Source of the DNA: Liolophura sinensis
Lineage: Eukaryota > Mollusca > Polyplacophora > Chitonida > Chitonidae
Length of the DNA: 64,000 nucleotides
Assembly (NCBI RefSeq): GCF_032854445.1
Contig: NC_088295.1
Span: 82,752,644-82,816,643 of the forward strand
Reading direction: 5' to 3'
In this document: positions 11,901-26,900 of the stretch, piece after piece
How the letters are laid out: every line of letters begins with the position of its first letter
How positions within the stretch are numbered: position 1 is the stretch's first letter
Program-made: the position numbers and the translations under genes
The notes under the pieces: generated by a model
What the model was told of the DNA's origin: nothing
Databases searched by the model: none
The model's input: only the letters and a program-made list of their open reading frames with translations

Positions 11901-14900
11901 TTGGGTAAGGTATATACGTCCAGCTCATAAGTAAAGAGGTACATTGGTATGATGGTTGGGGTGTATACGTCCAGCTCATAAGCAAAGCCGTACATTGGTA
12001 TGATGGTTGGGGTGTATACGTCCAGCTCATAAGCAAAGCCGTACATTGGTTAAGGTATATACGTCCAGCTCATAAGTAAAGAGGTACATTGGTATGATGG
12101 TTGAGGTATACAAGTCCAGCTCATAAGTAAAGCCGTACAATGGTTAAGGTATATACGTCCAGCTCATAAGTAAAGTCGTACATTGATATAATGGTTGATG
12201 GTATATACGTCCAGCTCATAAGCAAAGGGGTACATTGGTGTAATGGTTGAGGTATATACGTCCAGCTCATAAGCAAAGCTGTACATTGGTGTAATGGTTG
12301 AGGTATATACGTCCATCTCATGAGTAAAGCAGTACATTGGTGTAATGGTTGAGGTATATACGTCCAGCTCATAAGTAAAGAGGCACATTGGTATGATGGT
12401 TGAGGTATACAAGTCCAGCTCATAAGCAAAGCATTACATTGATGTAATGGATGAGGTATATACGTCCAGCTCATAAGTAAAGCAGTACATTGGTGTAATG
12501 GTTGACGTATATGAATAGGCACATTGGTATGATGGTTGAGGTATACAAATCCAGCTCATAAGCAAAGCAGTACATTGATGTAATGGATGAGGTATATACG
12601 TTCAGCTCATAAGCAAAGCCGTACATTGGTTAAGGTACATACGTCCAACTCATAAGTAAAGTCGTACATTGGGTAAGGTATACACGCCCAGCTCATAAGT
12701 AAACTCGTACATTGATATAATGGTTGAAGTATATACGCCCAGCTTAAGGCTAGTTGAATGGTTTAACGTCCAGTTCAATGGTTGAAGGCTGGGAGGCTAT
12801 AGTTTTTGCTCGGAATAGTATTTTTTTCGTATCATGTTTTTTTATCTTATTCACCTACACCGTTCATTGCCAATTGACTTGGGAAACATTTACACTCCGC
12901 TGAGGTACTTAGGTACGCCATATTGGAGATACATGTATATGGAATTTTAAGAAACTTCTTCTTTCTAACCACTTATTACATTGCTTTGAAACTTAAAACA
13001 CATATTCTTTACTGATGGGGCTGCGAAGTTTGGGAAATAGACTGCGTTGTATGCTCAGTAGGTCTCATGGTGACCTAAACTCTTCAATTTTGAAATAACC
13101 TGAAATACACTTAGTCATTTTTTTTTCTTGGTTGAAGACGAATCTGGTTTGATTTATTTTATCATAGAAAGCATAGTTTCCCTGTAAACTGGAATTAAAA
13201 CTTGAAATCTTGCTACAACATAAATTGTATGTACACATGTAGGCAATTTTTAGAACGAATTCAGTGCTCTGAATCAGGTGGTAATATATCTCCACCTCAC
13301 CTGTTTCGTGTCTTTAAAATCAGGTGTTCTGTTTTCTTAGGAGGGAGTTCTTCAAAGAGGCGATAAGTCGTACCTTATCTATCCAGAGAGAACATCACCG
13401 GACTTTTTGGCTAATGGCGAATTTCACAGGCATATCCTTAAAAGAATAAATCAAACGGAAGAAGTTTTCGAAACTGACTATATACTGCCAGGTATGTCAT
13501 CGGGGTTTAGGAGTTCATGCAGGGTTAGATGTGAGATTTGTTCATTCTTCCCAGCTTATCTTCAATTCATACAACTCGAACTCGGCCGTTTCGAGTGTTC
13601 TGAATATGTCAAAGCTGTGCACGACAAAACATGTTTTCTCTAATACTGCAGTAATTCTGACTTATCACCTGATTATTTGTGAATAATAAAGACTATAACG
13701 TCACAATTATCACAAATGTACCTGACGCATTGGTGGCAAGCCAAACGAGGATAACTTTCATTGTCAGTTCGAGTCGGCGGCGTGGCCTGCACTCGGCAAC
13801 GTCCGGAAAAAGATAAACTCGTGGACGACTGGATTGAAACCAATGAGAACTACGCCATCTGAAGGAGGATTGACATATTGTTAACCTTAATCTGTGTGTT
13901 AATAAGGAACAGAAAGGAATTACAATCAACTGTTGTGATAAAGGGGAGAATGATGGGAGAAAGGTGAAAAACAGCAAAAGATATAACTAAACTTCTTGCA
14001 GATAATAGGTCCATGCAGACCTAAACGGACGTAGGCACTTTTTTGTTGCGTGCTTGGTAACTCTATATATCACCTTTTAATCTGGAATTTTTGCGATGCC
14101 ATGGAATATGCCATTTTAGAGAAACGGGAATCAGGATGTCGCCTCATCCTACGCTCTCCAGTATTGGAGGCGAGATACTGCTTTGTCGTGCGGTAACAGT
14201 AGACTTGTTCCAATACTACTTTTCTCATTGAAACTGGCTTTAAAGTATATCGGAATTGTCTTCTAATCCAGCTGATTTAACACCACCTCAGATTGCGCTG
14301 ACGTTAGGTTTGACAAAATTTTGTTACTTTGAACTGTGATACCTGGGTTGTCCTACATCACAAGAAAATGAAAAGTGGCGTTTTCTGAAGTTTAAATGTG
14401 ACTCTTTATCGATACATGTATACATTTGATCTAGTGTTGTCGTTTTTTTATTTGTAAGTCATTTCATACAGTTTAGCAAATGAAAGATTAATCAAAAGCG
14501 TATTGAACGTTAAGTCTGCCTTAAATCTTAATACCAGTCTTGCTCTAGTACAAAACTAATTAGACTTTAGTTCAGGCTAAACTGAATAAGTGCTTAGGCG
14601 TTAATATGTAATCATTGACTTTAACCAGCCAAGCTCATATAACTTGTATGTCATGTGAAATTCTGTAGTCTGCTGAATAATGCACAATAAATTCTGCGAC
14701 TTTTACAGATAATTCAACCGTTTTTGATGAGCATTTGCCACATCGACCTAAGAGGCAAGGCTTCAAGACATACAAAGTGGAAATGTTGGTTGCTTTGGAT
14801 TACTCCATTTATCAATAGTAAGAACATTGTAATTCTGACAAGTTTGTGTTTCGGCCAAGTGCCGGGCAATTCGTCAAACACACCAGGTTTTGGTCCAATC

Positions 14901-17900
14901 CATGTCTCAGATATGTTTATTATGTCTTTAAACCTTGCCATATGCGGGGGATCCCTGGCATTCCACCTTCAGACATAAAACTGACTTAAGAGCAAAGCAT
15001 TCTGTGGTACAGTTTCCAACATTTATATGAATCAGTCATTTAATCAATTGGTATCATTGTTAATCACAACGCTAAAGAACAACAAATCAATCAGTCAATC
15101 CTCTTGTGGACCTCTACAGGACGATCTTTCAGCGACCTGCCGATGGTCGTGGGTATCGCACGCGCTCTGCACTATTTCCTATCATGATGCTGGCCGCCGT
15201 CGTATAAGGCAAATATTTCTGACTACGACGTAAAATACTAATCAGGTTAACCAAAAAAAAAAACAAAAAACCGTTACTTGATATACTGTCATAGCTCTAT
15301 TGTAGTTTGTGGTGAACGTTGTTTTGGAAATTAGTCCCACGATCATTAACCCAGATCGTCCACAATGGTTGACGGCTGATATGTACGAATGTTTCGACGC
15401 CTTGATAGAACACTTGGGTCTCATAATTCATCCTAATACTTGTTTCGTTGTGCTTTCTTCATTTCTAGCTGGTCTTCACAAACAAGCGGAAATAATAACA
15501 ATCAACATGAGTTAACATTACAGTCCATTCAGCAGTATTATGCCTATTTCCTAAATGGGGTAAGTAATTTACCTTGGTGGCATCTTGTGTTCTATTTATA
15601 ACATATATACAGTATATTCAGTTGTGTAACAACATTAATGTCACAATTTCAAAATAATTAAAATCAATAAAATGCCCGCCATATTACAATGCATATTTTT
15701 ACATGATCACGTTTTCCAGTTAGGCCTATTTTGAAATTATATGAATATGTTGGTAAGAAAAACTGTTTTGCAAATTGAGTGCTTGTTTCAAGTAATTCCA
15801 AAAAGAGCCTTCCTCTTCAAGACACATTTCGGTTATGGTTTTGCAGATAGATCTCAGGTACAAGAATATCAAAGAGAATGACTTTGCCATTAACGTCCTC
15901 CATTCTGGACTGTTCGTTGCGGATGTAAGTTCATATTACAAGAGTACCTTACTTTGTAAAATGTTTTTTCGAAGTGATTATTCATCTTGTTCTCAGATTA
16001 GAGAATAGGAAAATATATGTATATTTATTTATTTATTTATTTGAACTGACAAATTTGTCCACACATGACACATATGCTTTGCCTGTTGGGTTGGGTCAAT
16101 ATTTTGTATTTCCTACAGTGACAGAAAGACAGCCATGTCAACCAACTTTATATTTATTTGGGTAATAATGGACCTTCATGAAATGTGTCTGAAATCCTTG
16201 ATTTCCTCGAGGCTTACTCGTTATTGATTTATTTTTTTCGGTTTAGTCAAGTTCTGTTTCGGTGTGGACGCACGGAAAGACGTCACCAAACACTGACAAT
16301 CCTGAACGGGCGTTGTTGGAAGCTAGCTCTGCGCTGGAAGCGTTTACCTCCTGGGTTGGTTCCCGCTCAGACCTACCTAAACACGATCACGCTATGGCAT
16401 TTACTTCGTTAGTATTCGTTAGTATTGGATGTATTCACCATGGTATGGTGCTCAGGCTTACGCTGTTATAGTTACTTAAGCCAATAGTTCAACATCCAAA
16501 ATGAAATCCTTAAATTCTTATATTTAAGTCTACAATGTGCAGAGCTAATTAATTATTTTAGTCATATACCAGACAGGATATAGAAATTCTCTGGGAAAAT
16601 CTCTGTAACAGTTATGGAGTTATTTCATCTCAAACCGAATACGATCACTTGCAACATGTGAGGACAGGTTGATGCCGGAATCAACTGTATTCCATTGTTT
16701 AGCAAAAAATAAAATTGCACGAATGTTTGATTTGAACTTTTCTCATTTTTCAGATATGATTTATCGACTCAGGGCAAGAATTCAGTAGCCGGTAAGTTCA
16801 TGTAAACAAGGTAAACGCACGACACAAGGACACCGTTTTAGCCTTTTAGCCCAAAGGGCGTGGAGTATGGGGGACACATCATCGTGTTTCCGGATTCTGT
16901 AAAGCTGGGAACAAGCTACAGGCGAATATATCTGATCTTGGACAGGAATATTTCCGCCTGCGAAATATATACGCTAGCGATATTCGCAGAGTAGTCGCAG
17001 ACAGTACTCTAGCCGGATTTTTCCGTTGGTCGTGGTCAGCGAGGTGTGTCAGGTGACCAAATAAATCATGTCATACAAACTGACACACATCAACATAATA
17101 CAGTACTGTCTGACTGATCAAATTCCGACTCCCTATCGCCGAAATTCTCAGCAGCAGGCATTCTAAACGTCAGAGAATAATCGCGGCCATATTTTCTCGC
17201 TGGTGTCCGCCGTAGACAATTTAAGCGGAATTTTGCTAATTTGCCAAATTCGCCTTTACGAGTCAAAAACAAGAAAGAACACCCGAAAACATAAAAACAT
17301 AATTTATAGAGGTACCGAACACGTAAAAACAACCTGAATGTGGCCGTGTAGGTATTTCTCCAGCTCTCTTGCGATGTAACTAGTGTTATGTTATTTGTTG
17401 TCTTTTTCTTTAATTCGTTAAAAGAACTATACCAGAGAATGTCCATCACTTTTAGGTTTAGACTACGTGTATATTCACACTGAACTTTCTGTATTTTATG
17501 TTTTAATAGCCGACTTTTTCTTTAACAAAGTTACACCTTCGTTACCATTACCATTTATGAATGCACATATGGACAATGTTGAAGGCAGCCCAGAATTCGC
17601 GCAAAGAGGGCCTTTACGTTCTAATTTCCGTCAAACGGAATGTTAACAATGACGGCAATATGCGAAACGATCGTTTTTTATGCTTGAAAAAATAAAGTTT
17701 ATGATTGGTCACATGGACCTTCTTAATTGATGGTTCAGAAAACGTTAGGCCCCAACGTTCCGAGTATTGGCAGTTCCGATGGCATCACATCATCGTCGCG
17801 CATATTGCAGAAAAGATCGTGAGAAAATCAATTTTCTAGCCTAATTCATCTGAAACTGACTTAACGGGTGCATGAAAACCAGACTGCTTCCAGGTTGCCT

Positions 17901-20900
17901 AAAGGGCCGAGAACGTAATCTTTCTACCCCGAGGGATGCCATGTTCTGATGACATCAGGTATACAGGTACTCTGTAGATTGCCCCGAGAATTGCGGTACG
18001 CTAACGTTGTGATTCCTGGTTTCACAGGTTTGGCCTACATCAGTGGAGTCTGCAAACAAAGGGCTACCTCAATATCCGAGAATTTCTTCAGTTTTCGAGG
18101 TTTGGTTACCGCTGCTCATGAACTGGGTCATAAGTAAGTATATTTTCTTATTAAAATTCACTTACAGTAATTAACTTACATTCAGAAGATTTACTTTTTT
18201 GTTTGGTATTTTACACCGTCCACATAACTGATCTTAGGAGTACATGTAATCCAATGGGTACAGAAGAGGCTAGGGTACATAGAAACATCGGACAGGCCTA
18301 CTACAGTTGTATATATGGAGAAAATCATGTTGTGTAGGCGATATGAACCAGTTTGAATTGTCCTATCTTACTTCTTCAGTTACATTTCAAAGTTCACGAT
18401 TACCATCAGTGGAATCGAGACCGATAAATCAATTGTATACTTTGACAAAGAAGTACTGATTATAAGACAATATTCCCCATAAACTCAAATTATGTGGAAG
18501 GCCAATGGCTAAAAGTTGTCATACCCCTGAACTCGCTATACTTTGTGATGTGCAGATGGATGGATGGATGTTCTTGGGGATTAACATCGTTCTTAACAAG
18601 TTTTCAGTCATATGACGACGAGAACTCCTTAGATGCGTGTACATGTCCTGTGTCACATGGTGTTGTGATATCTAATCTTGACATTCAGTCGTGAAATTCA
18701 TTTGTGGCAATTGCTTGTGACGTTTTGACACCTAAGTGTGACATGTAGTTCTGACATGTAGCCGTGACATGCAGTAATTGTGACACTGAGTTATGATATG
18801 GAATTGTGACCTGTCTAGCTCTGGCATATGCAATTACAGCATTCAATTGTGACTTGTAGTCGTGACGTATGCAGCTGTGACATGTAGTTGTGACATGCAG
18901 TTGTGACCTGAAGGCCCGGCATATGCAGTTGTGACGCGTGGTCGTGACACGTAGTTTTGACCTGTAGTCGTGACACATGCAGTTGTGATATGTACTCGTG
19001 ACTCGTAGTTGTAATATGTAGTCGTGACGTATGCATTTGTGACATTTAGTCGTGACATATGCAGTTGCGACATGTGGTTGTGACCCGTAGTCGTGACATA
19101 TGCAGTTGCGACATGTGGTTGTGACCCGTAGTCGTGACATATGCAGTTGCGACATGTGGTTGTGACCCGTAGTCGTGACATATGCAGTTGCGACATGTGG
19201 TTGTGACCCGTAGCCGTGACATATGCAGTTGCGACATGTGGTTGTGACCTGTAGTCGTGACATATGCAGTTGCGACATGTGGTTGTGACCCGTAGTCGTG
19301 ACATATGCAGTTGCGACAGGTGGTTGTGACCTGTAGTCGTGACATATGCAGTTGCGACATGTGGTTGTGACCCGTAGTCGTGACATATGCAGTTGCGACA
19401 TGTGGCTGTGACCTGTAGTCGTGGCATATGCAGTTGCCACACTCGTTTTGAGTATTCTCTTGTATTCCTAACAGTTTAGGCTCCAAGCATGATGGTGATG
19501 GTAATAGTTGTGACACCGACCAGCAGTACATAATGAGCAGTGTGTCTGGCCCCCCGTCTGCAGGCACAGCTCTTCACCCTTGGTTCTTCTCTACCTGTTC
19601 GATAACCCAGTTCAGGACTTTGATGCAAGAACTTGACAGGTCAGTGGTTCTGGACGAGGGACGCTTTTCATGTGATAATGCAGTCAAGCAAAAGTTCAAA
19701 ATTTAAATTTCTTTGTGAATAAGTAGCATGACTACCTCCCATATGAGCTGCTGTACTTAATTTGGGTGCGATCTTCCGCAAAAACTTAAAATGTTCTGAG
19801 AGACAAAAGACTGATCTACCTAGAGGTAATGTAGGCGCCACTGGAGGGTCAATTTACTGCCTTATATTGCGTTGGCAATGCGTGATTTTTGATCTCAAAA
19901 CTTTGTGCATGATTAAACGAATGAAAATTTTGAATGATCAATTTTACACATTTTAGCCAAGAATCTATTTTAAGACTTCAAATATCCAAAGTTTAGATTT
20001 GATTAAATGTTTTATGATGAAAAAATACCGTATGAAGCTGCCTTAAAATGGGCTCCCCACGCCAATAGACGTTCAGTTTAATCAGATATGTGTGGTCTTT
20101 AAACGATAGACGTGTTTTGTAATATTAGTGATTTCTTTTGGGATGACAAATGGCACTTTGTCATGTAAGAGGCATCTTACTAGAACGAGAGACATGTTTT
20201 GTAATTAGTTACTAGCTGTTTGTCTGATTATGGTTTGTACTTCGTTGATCCGTTGTTTATTTCTTTTGCAGATGTGTTTTGTAAGTATCATTAATTTTAT
20301 GTGTCTTTCAACAGAACTGGTTCAAACTGCCTGTTATCCGAAAACCCTGGATATGATTCCAATTACCTGGGCCCTTACCTGACTACACAGCCGGGTCAGT
20401 ACTACGACGGGGATACACAGTGCGTCTATTCTTTGGGACAAGGCTCCTTTGTATGTAGGGTAGGTTTAAGAGATATACTCAGACGAAGGTGGTTGGGTTG
20501 GGGGATGAACCAGTCCAAAAAGTCAATTATCGGCCAGATTTCTGAATATAGCGACATGAGCGAGTGATAGAATGATAGGAAACCCTGGATAAAACTGGGC
20601 ATTCAATTGTCCATTCAAGTTCACATACTTGGCAGTAGGCATCTGAAACCCTAAAAGACAGCACCTGCCCAAAACATATTTCATTCGAAAACAGAATATT
20701 CGAGCTTTCTAAAAGTGTCATGCTTCATTATTTTAATGAGATTTCACCGAATATCGTGCAGAACAAAATGACAATACTGCACAAATGGCTGGTGTGAATC
20801 AAGGCAGCCATTTAGAGAATTTTATCCAATCAAACACGTTGCTATTAGGTTGCGTGGCATAAGGTGTCAAGTAACCTTTACCTACTCACTCTATGAAATG

Positions 20901-23900
20901 ACATATGATAACACAGAATAGCCCGAGACCGCGGTCTAAGGATGTCAAATGTATTGAAACGCGGGGACCGCTGGCCATCCTTAGCACAACAGTTATGAGG
21001 ACCAGATTCCGGTATAATGCTTACAAAGAGCTATCCCCTCGTTTAATTCAGATGCATGCGCGATAGATCCGTCCTGAATACACACATAGCATGGCAATTC
21101 GGAAAACTAAAATATTTACGCACTTTCTGCCTCAATCGCTACTTGCCTTAACATCGCCATTCTCCTGTAAATCTTTACTGAAGTCGAAAATAGGCTCGCA
21201 TTTAGCAGGTCGCCGCGCGCTGCCATGTTTTTAAATCTGGGTCAGCGAGGCGCGCATGCGCAGCAGCTGTTGACGTTTCCGTGAAATTTAGAATGGAACG
21301 GTTGCCGAAGATAATCCCCCCCCCTAACCTTTTTACTGCAAGCAATTTGACATTTCGCACAAATTGTGGGGTCCATCATTCTACTCCACAGACTTCAGAC
21401 AGTTGCGAATTCGCGCATCCACTGTAACATGGCTTTCTGCATGATAAGCTGTTTTTAAATACCACTATTTTAACCTGGAAGATTCCTCGGCTGTGATTAT
21501 GCCTAACCTCATATTAAAAGATCACAGCCGAGAACTGCTGCATAAGACATCATTTTGAGATCGTTTACAACGATTTATTTACATGTAGCCGTAGAGACAT
21601 TTCAAATAGTGTTGTGGGACAGGTCCGTATCATTTACGGACCACCACAGACGTAAAATCAGTTGATTTATAAGCCGTGTAATATTTAACGACGGCATCAC
21701 AAATTACAGTAGCATATAGTCTCGGCCCAAACCTCATTCATCTCATCAGTAGATCTTACGTCTACTTATACACGCTGTTCAAGTTACATAAATACCTTTT
21801 TTGTCGTTCATGTTAGCGTTTAGTCAACATGCAGTTATTAAATAAAAGATATCAGTCAGGGAAAAATTCATTAGGGATTATTGGAACTGAAGAATTCAAA
21901 TTTTGCCCTTTGTCTTTCTCGCATACAATTTATGATTGTTCTGTTCATAAAATACAGTAAAAAGGTATTGAAACGCCATGTTAAAGCCGAGGTTCTTTCG
22001 CTGACGTCCGCATTAACTGGATCAGCACTGCTCCCATCCTAGAAGCCACCACTACAAAATTGAAGCATAAAATCCAGCGACAGTGGAATGCCTAGATCAG
22101 CCTCAGTGGTGCTTAGATTTATTTATTGTTTCAGAACTGAGCATGGATCCAGTTGTACAACAATCCTATTGTAAAATTGTAAATATTTTTAGGGGTTCAA
22201 ATCACGAGCACAGCCTCTCCAGAGGCTATACGACCTGAACCAAGAATACCGCGGGGGTGCATCTGCACGCTACTCGTAAACTGTATAAATGACACAGTAG
22301 GCCTAGTATGACAACAGTTCAAGCAGTGGAAGAAATATCCCTCCAATATGTCTAGTTTCCGAGGAAGCTTCTTATCCCTTAGTCCTTCATCGCCGAAGTC
22401 CACAACTTTAATCTGCTAAAGGCCACTGCTTAGACTATGATACAGGAAATACCTTCGACGTTCGAGAGGTAGAGTAAACTTGACGTCACATTTGCCTTCG
22501 ATAATGGAGACACGCTGAAGCTGTGACAAAATGAAGTTTCACTAAGTTTTACTGGGTTGAAAAAAATCTAAAAAAAATATTTAATGCCGCTTTAAGATAT
22601 TTGGAATGGTAGTCTTTCAGTGGACATAAACATTAGTCAGGTGTTGTCTTTCACTTTGAGTATATCGGGTAGGCATAAAAAAATGGGCAGTACTTTGATG
22701 CTGCCTTGCTCCATTATCCTATGTTCCAACCCTTTCAAACTTTAGACATTCAGATGGCATGATTTTGTTAATATACTGACTAATTTTCAATGACATAGCT
22801 TCAGTAGTCGGTACACAGGGTTAAAATGAAAACATAGCCTCAAAACGGTACGTTCCGGTGACCCACACTGAATCACCTGTCAGGTGTTATGGGTAGAGCG
22901 TGCGCTGCACCTGTGTGACACGCGTCAATCTGGAAAAATTGTCTGGCTCAAGTGTCAGAGAAACCCTTCTGCCAGATAGGCACAAGGTTTGTTGAATCAA
23001 GATGGTTTTCTCTGCTGCAGACAAGGAATTGATCCCCTTTTCAAGTAAAACAAAGTAGAACATGCGTTTTTGACTCTATTTTGATTTTGGTCCCATGAAC
23101 AGAAATCTTAAAGGATAAAATTGAAATCTGGTCTGTATACTTAGGACATAATGAATTTTGAGTGTGTAAATTTTTCGAAGCTGACGTAAGAGGGTTTCTG
23201 AGATATTGAGTGTCAAAGTACGGCCCATTTTTTATGTCCACCCGATATATAGATGACATTTAAAATAGCAGCACAATTTTGGCCGTCGACAATTAGTCCC
23301 TTTAACGCTAATTGTAAAAACTGAAAAATCAAATTAGCTTGACGATATTGGGGAAAACCGACCAAATCCAATGACTGATATAATATCGCAGTACGTATGG
23401 TTTTGCTCATGCAATTTCTGTCAGGTAACAATGTATATGTACATTACACAGGTGATCTAATGTTAAGCAATACTGTCGTACAATCTTGCCCCTCGTGAAT
23501 TAAAATATTACTTTACCAAAAACTGTACCGAGCGACATTGTCAACCGACCAACAGAGCTTCTTATAAAGAGCAGCTTCCCTGTCAGCGATAGAGTAAGAG
23601 TAAGAGTAAGAATATCAAGTTGAAGAAAACGTAACATGCGCACAGAAATACAGTATGATACATTTAGTGTGCCTCAAAATCCTCTCAAAAAGTACACGGG
23701 CTATTTGTTCTTAACGAGAGGTTGTGTTTATTATATGCTGTGTGTGATTTCAGCAAATCTACGAGAGCACGGGATACGCTGAAGTCTGTTCAGGTTTATT
23801 TTGCCTCATGCCGGACTCTAGCAGCTGTAAGCGGATCTTCCCAGCTAAGGGCACGTCATGTGGAAACAGGAAGGTAGATTTAAAGCTTTCTTGCAGACGC

Positions 23901-26900
23901 TAAATAGAGTTTTCAGACGTGGTGATTTTGTGTGTTGAGCCTCGGTTTTGATCTAATATAGCCTGAACACCTTTCCCAAGTGGCAATCAAAGGAGATCGA
24001 CAGCGAGTCTCACATTCGGCAGTTGCTGCCCCTGAAAGGACTGTTCTAACACACCTATTTTGTCCTATTTTGTCCACTGTCCAGAATTTTTCTTTCTTTC
24101 TTTCTTTCTTTCTTTCTTTTTTTTTTGTTGTTTTTTGTCTTTTTTGTGTTGTTGTTGTCTTCTTTTCTTTGTTTTTTTTTGTTTTTGTTTTGAAGCAAGG
24201 ATTGTGAATGTTTTAATGCCGGCTTTTAAAAATGCTTCCCCATTTTTGTAGTGAATATTTATGGGCCAGTGACTGGTAACTGTTTAATAGCTCTCCCGTC
24301 TGTTGGAGTTCTTGCGAGGATACGATGTCATCAAACATTGTCATTTTCTGCGTGTTGGAATCTTGCCAAAACGTTTTACATGGAGTTTTCAAAATTGATG
24401 CCCACAGCCTGTTCGAATCATGATATGATGATAAATACAAGTATTATTATTTGTCTTGTTCTCTGTTCTTCTAGTGGTGTGTGAATGGTGAGTGCGTGTA
24501 CGACACAAATGCCCCAGCTGTATCCGGTTAGTAAAACTACTCATATCAACAATCAATCCTTGGGCAAATGTCAAATCTGGTTGAATCCCTTTGAGACACT
24601 GGTTTACATAATGTTATGTCTGCTAAACCTGACACTTGTGTGGTACTATATGTACAATTTGCTGATCACGTGCATATGAAACTGTACGAATACCACTGTC
24701 GAAATGTCTTTTTGAGTTTGTCTAGAAAATTGGATTAGTTTAGTCAATTTCCTGTTTAGTATGCCTTTTAAAATCATTTTAGCAATGTTTTATCACAATT
24801 CAGATTCATGTCCGTTTGGAGATGAGCCTGGTGTCGTTACGGACGGTAAGACTTGCTCTCAGTTGATACGTGAGCGGTCCGATGCGTGTAATTATTATTC
24901 CAAGCCATGCTGTGGCTCCTGCTCGCTCAACCAACCCTCCCAACCAACAGAATCCCCCCAACAAACGCAGGACACAGGTGAGTTGTGGAACCGTCGGGTA
25001 GGTAAAGAGGTTGTAGATCCATTTGTTGCATTGACTTATCACTTTATAGCTTTAATTGATGCTGTGAGATTTCTACTGAGCCAGTTGGTCAAGCTCTCGA
25101 TGTTCTGACAGCGCTAACGCAAGATGAATTGAATACATGAGTTTCTAGTTAAAATCATTCCTTCAACATCATGTGACTTGAGACAAATGTTAGGCAACTT
25201 TTTTTACACTAATTTACGGATCACCTGTCTCACCTGAGGCGTTCCAGAGGCTCAAATGACACCTGTTTCCTCTACAAAGCTTCTCAAGTTTCACCTTCAG
25301 TTCAGCTCCTCACTTTCCTGCATCGTTCATATACTCTAAAATAATTTTTGAAAGATTTTAATGACGCTAATGTTACAGTAAATGTGATCAAAAATGTGAT
25401 TGGAACTAAAGAAATCTAGTATTTGTTACATGTGAAGCTTTGTCAGTGCTCCTGGTGGCCTAAGTATCTGTGTTTTGTATTGTCTGGCTATCACACGAAA
25501 TGCTCTGAACTTTGTTTTCATAAATTGGTGAAGATCAATCACAGGTTTGTCTTAGTGATGATTGGATTTTAAAAACACGTGCACTGTTATCGAAACTGAG
25601 ACATAACCTGTCCCGGACAGCTGAATTTCGAGTGATCCATAGCGACTGTGTGATATGCATCACAGACTGGGAAGTTAATTCTCAACAACTTTTGTGCTGT
25701 TTTAAAACCCTGCATGAGCTACAAGAACCAAAGGCCAAATACAACAAAAGTGCAATATATACCACAGCTGAACATTTAATTTTTCGAGCCAAATTCAGCG
25801 CGAATGCCACAAGCTAACGCGCTCCCACCCTCCTCAACATATGTTGTTTCTTTTCTATGATAGATTGCAGTTTCTCCGAAGCTGTAGTATTAAAGGCGTG
25901 TCATAATAATACTCAAAAAATTGGAGTTTTGGGCTGTACTCAAGCATATTTCACTCATACGACGCCAGGCACCATTACAGTCACCAGTTGCTGGCAGGCC
26001 TTTGCACGTGCATGTACGACCGGTGGACAAGATATAAAGGGTAACTGCGCGGCATAATAGACTGACTTGAAACGGACTTGTGGGAAAACGAAGCTCTGTT
26101 TGTTGTGTTTAAGTCTGTATTCAAGATTTTTTACTGTTACACCGGGAACCAGGCAGGTTAGGTTTGGAGGTGTAGTAAATCAGTGCTCATCTGCTAGTGA
26201 TCCATAATAAACCTTCTGACTACAATCACAGAATCAAGTGCAGATGCTCTATCAACCTTATGCGCCTTTTCACTCTACGTTAGTAAGCTTTGATTTCAAG
26301 CAGGCTGTTCGCTTCCTTTTTAGTTCATACTGAACTTTAATATGTATTTTGCACCTATCTAGAGGTTATGATTACAGGTTGCCAGTACGATCAGGCGTCC
26401 TACTGTGGGTCAATCACTCCAGGGCAGTGTTACAGTTCAGCTCAGGAATGCTGCCGCACATGTGCGAACTACTATAATCCCGATGCAGCGCCAGGTGAGT
26501 CATTTGCCATACTTTAATACCAACTTCATCCCCTAGTCGATATTGTAGTTTCCAATCTTTGCCATTTTTAAGTTTTACAGTTCGTGACTTTAAGTGGATA
26601 TTATATCCCTGAACGTGTCATGTGGCCCACTTTACAGGAGGTGTGCTAGAAGGAGAGGTAAAGTAGTCCAAAAAAATATACATCGCGAGGCTTTATTTCA
26701 TCTTCTGTGACCTCGTGACTCCAGTCTTCTTAATACCAAGACTTAGATCACCCCTATCTCGAGACTCTTATCTACGATAGCTGTAACTTACAATCAGAAA
26801 TTACAATCGGCTCGACCCTGTTGTAAATATTTAAAAGAACCCCAAAATTAACGCTATGTACATATACTTGTCCTAGATAGACTCTTAGTTGGTGCCTCTC

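Noticed and set aside
10503-12522. Many antisense frames of 68-156 codons with 17-residue repeats
   Set aside because: The 51-bp unit is a multiple of three and lacks stops. The frames lie inside an intron on the opposite strand and have no start, splice or motif context.
18685-19567. Antisense frames of up to 251 codons
   Set aside because: A 41-bp repeat without stops in any antisense frame. They overlap a confirmed exon on the other strand.
25857-26057. Intact extra metalloprotease exon
   Set aside because: The frame runs into SINE-A sequence and a stop with no donor. Exons 15 and 16 already join in phase without it.
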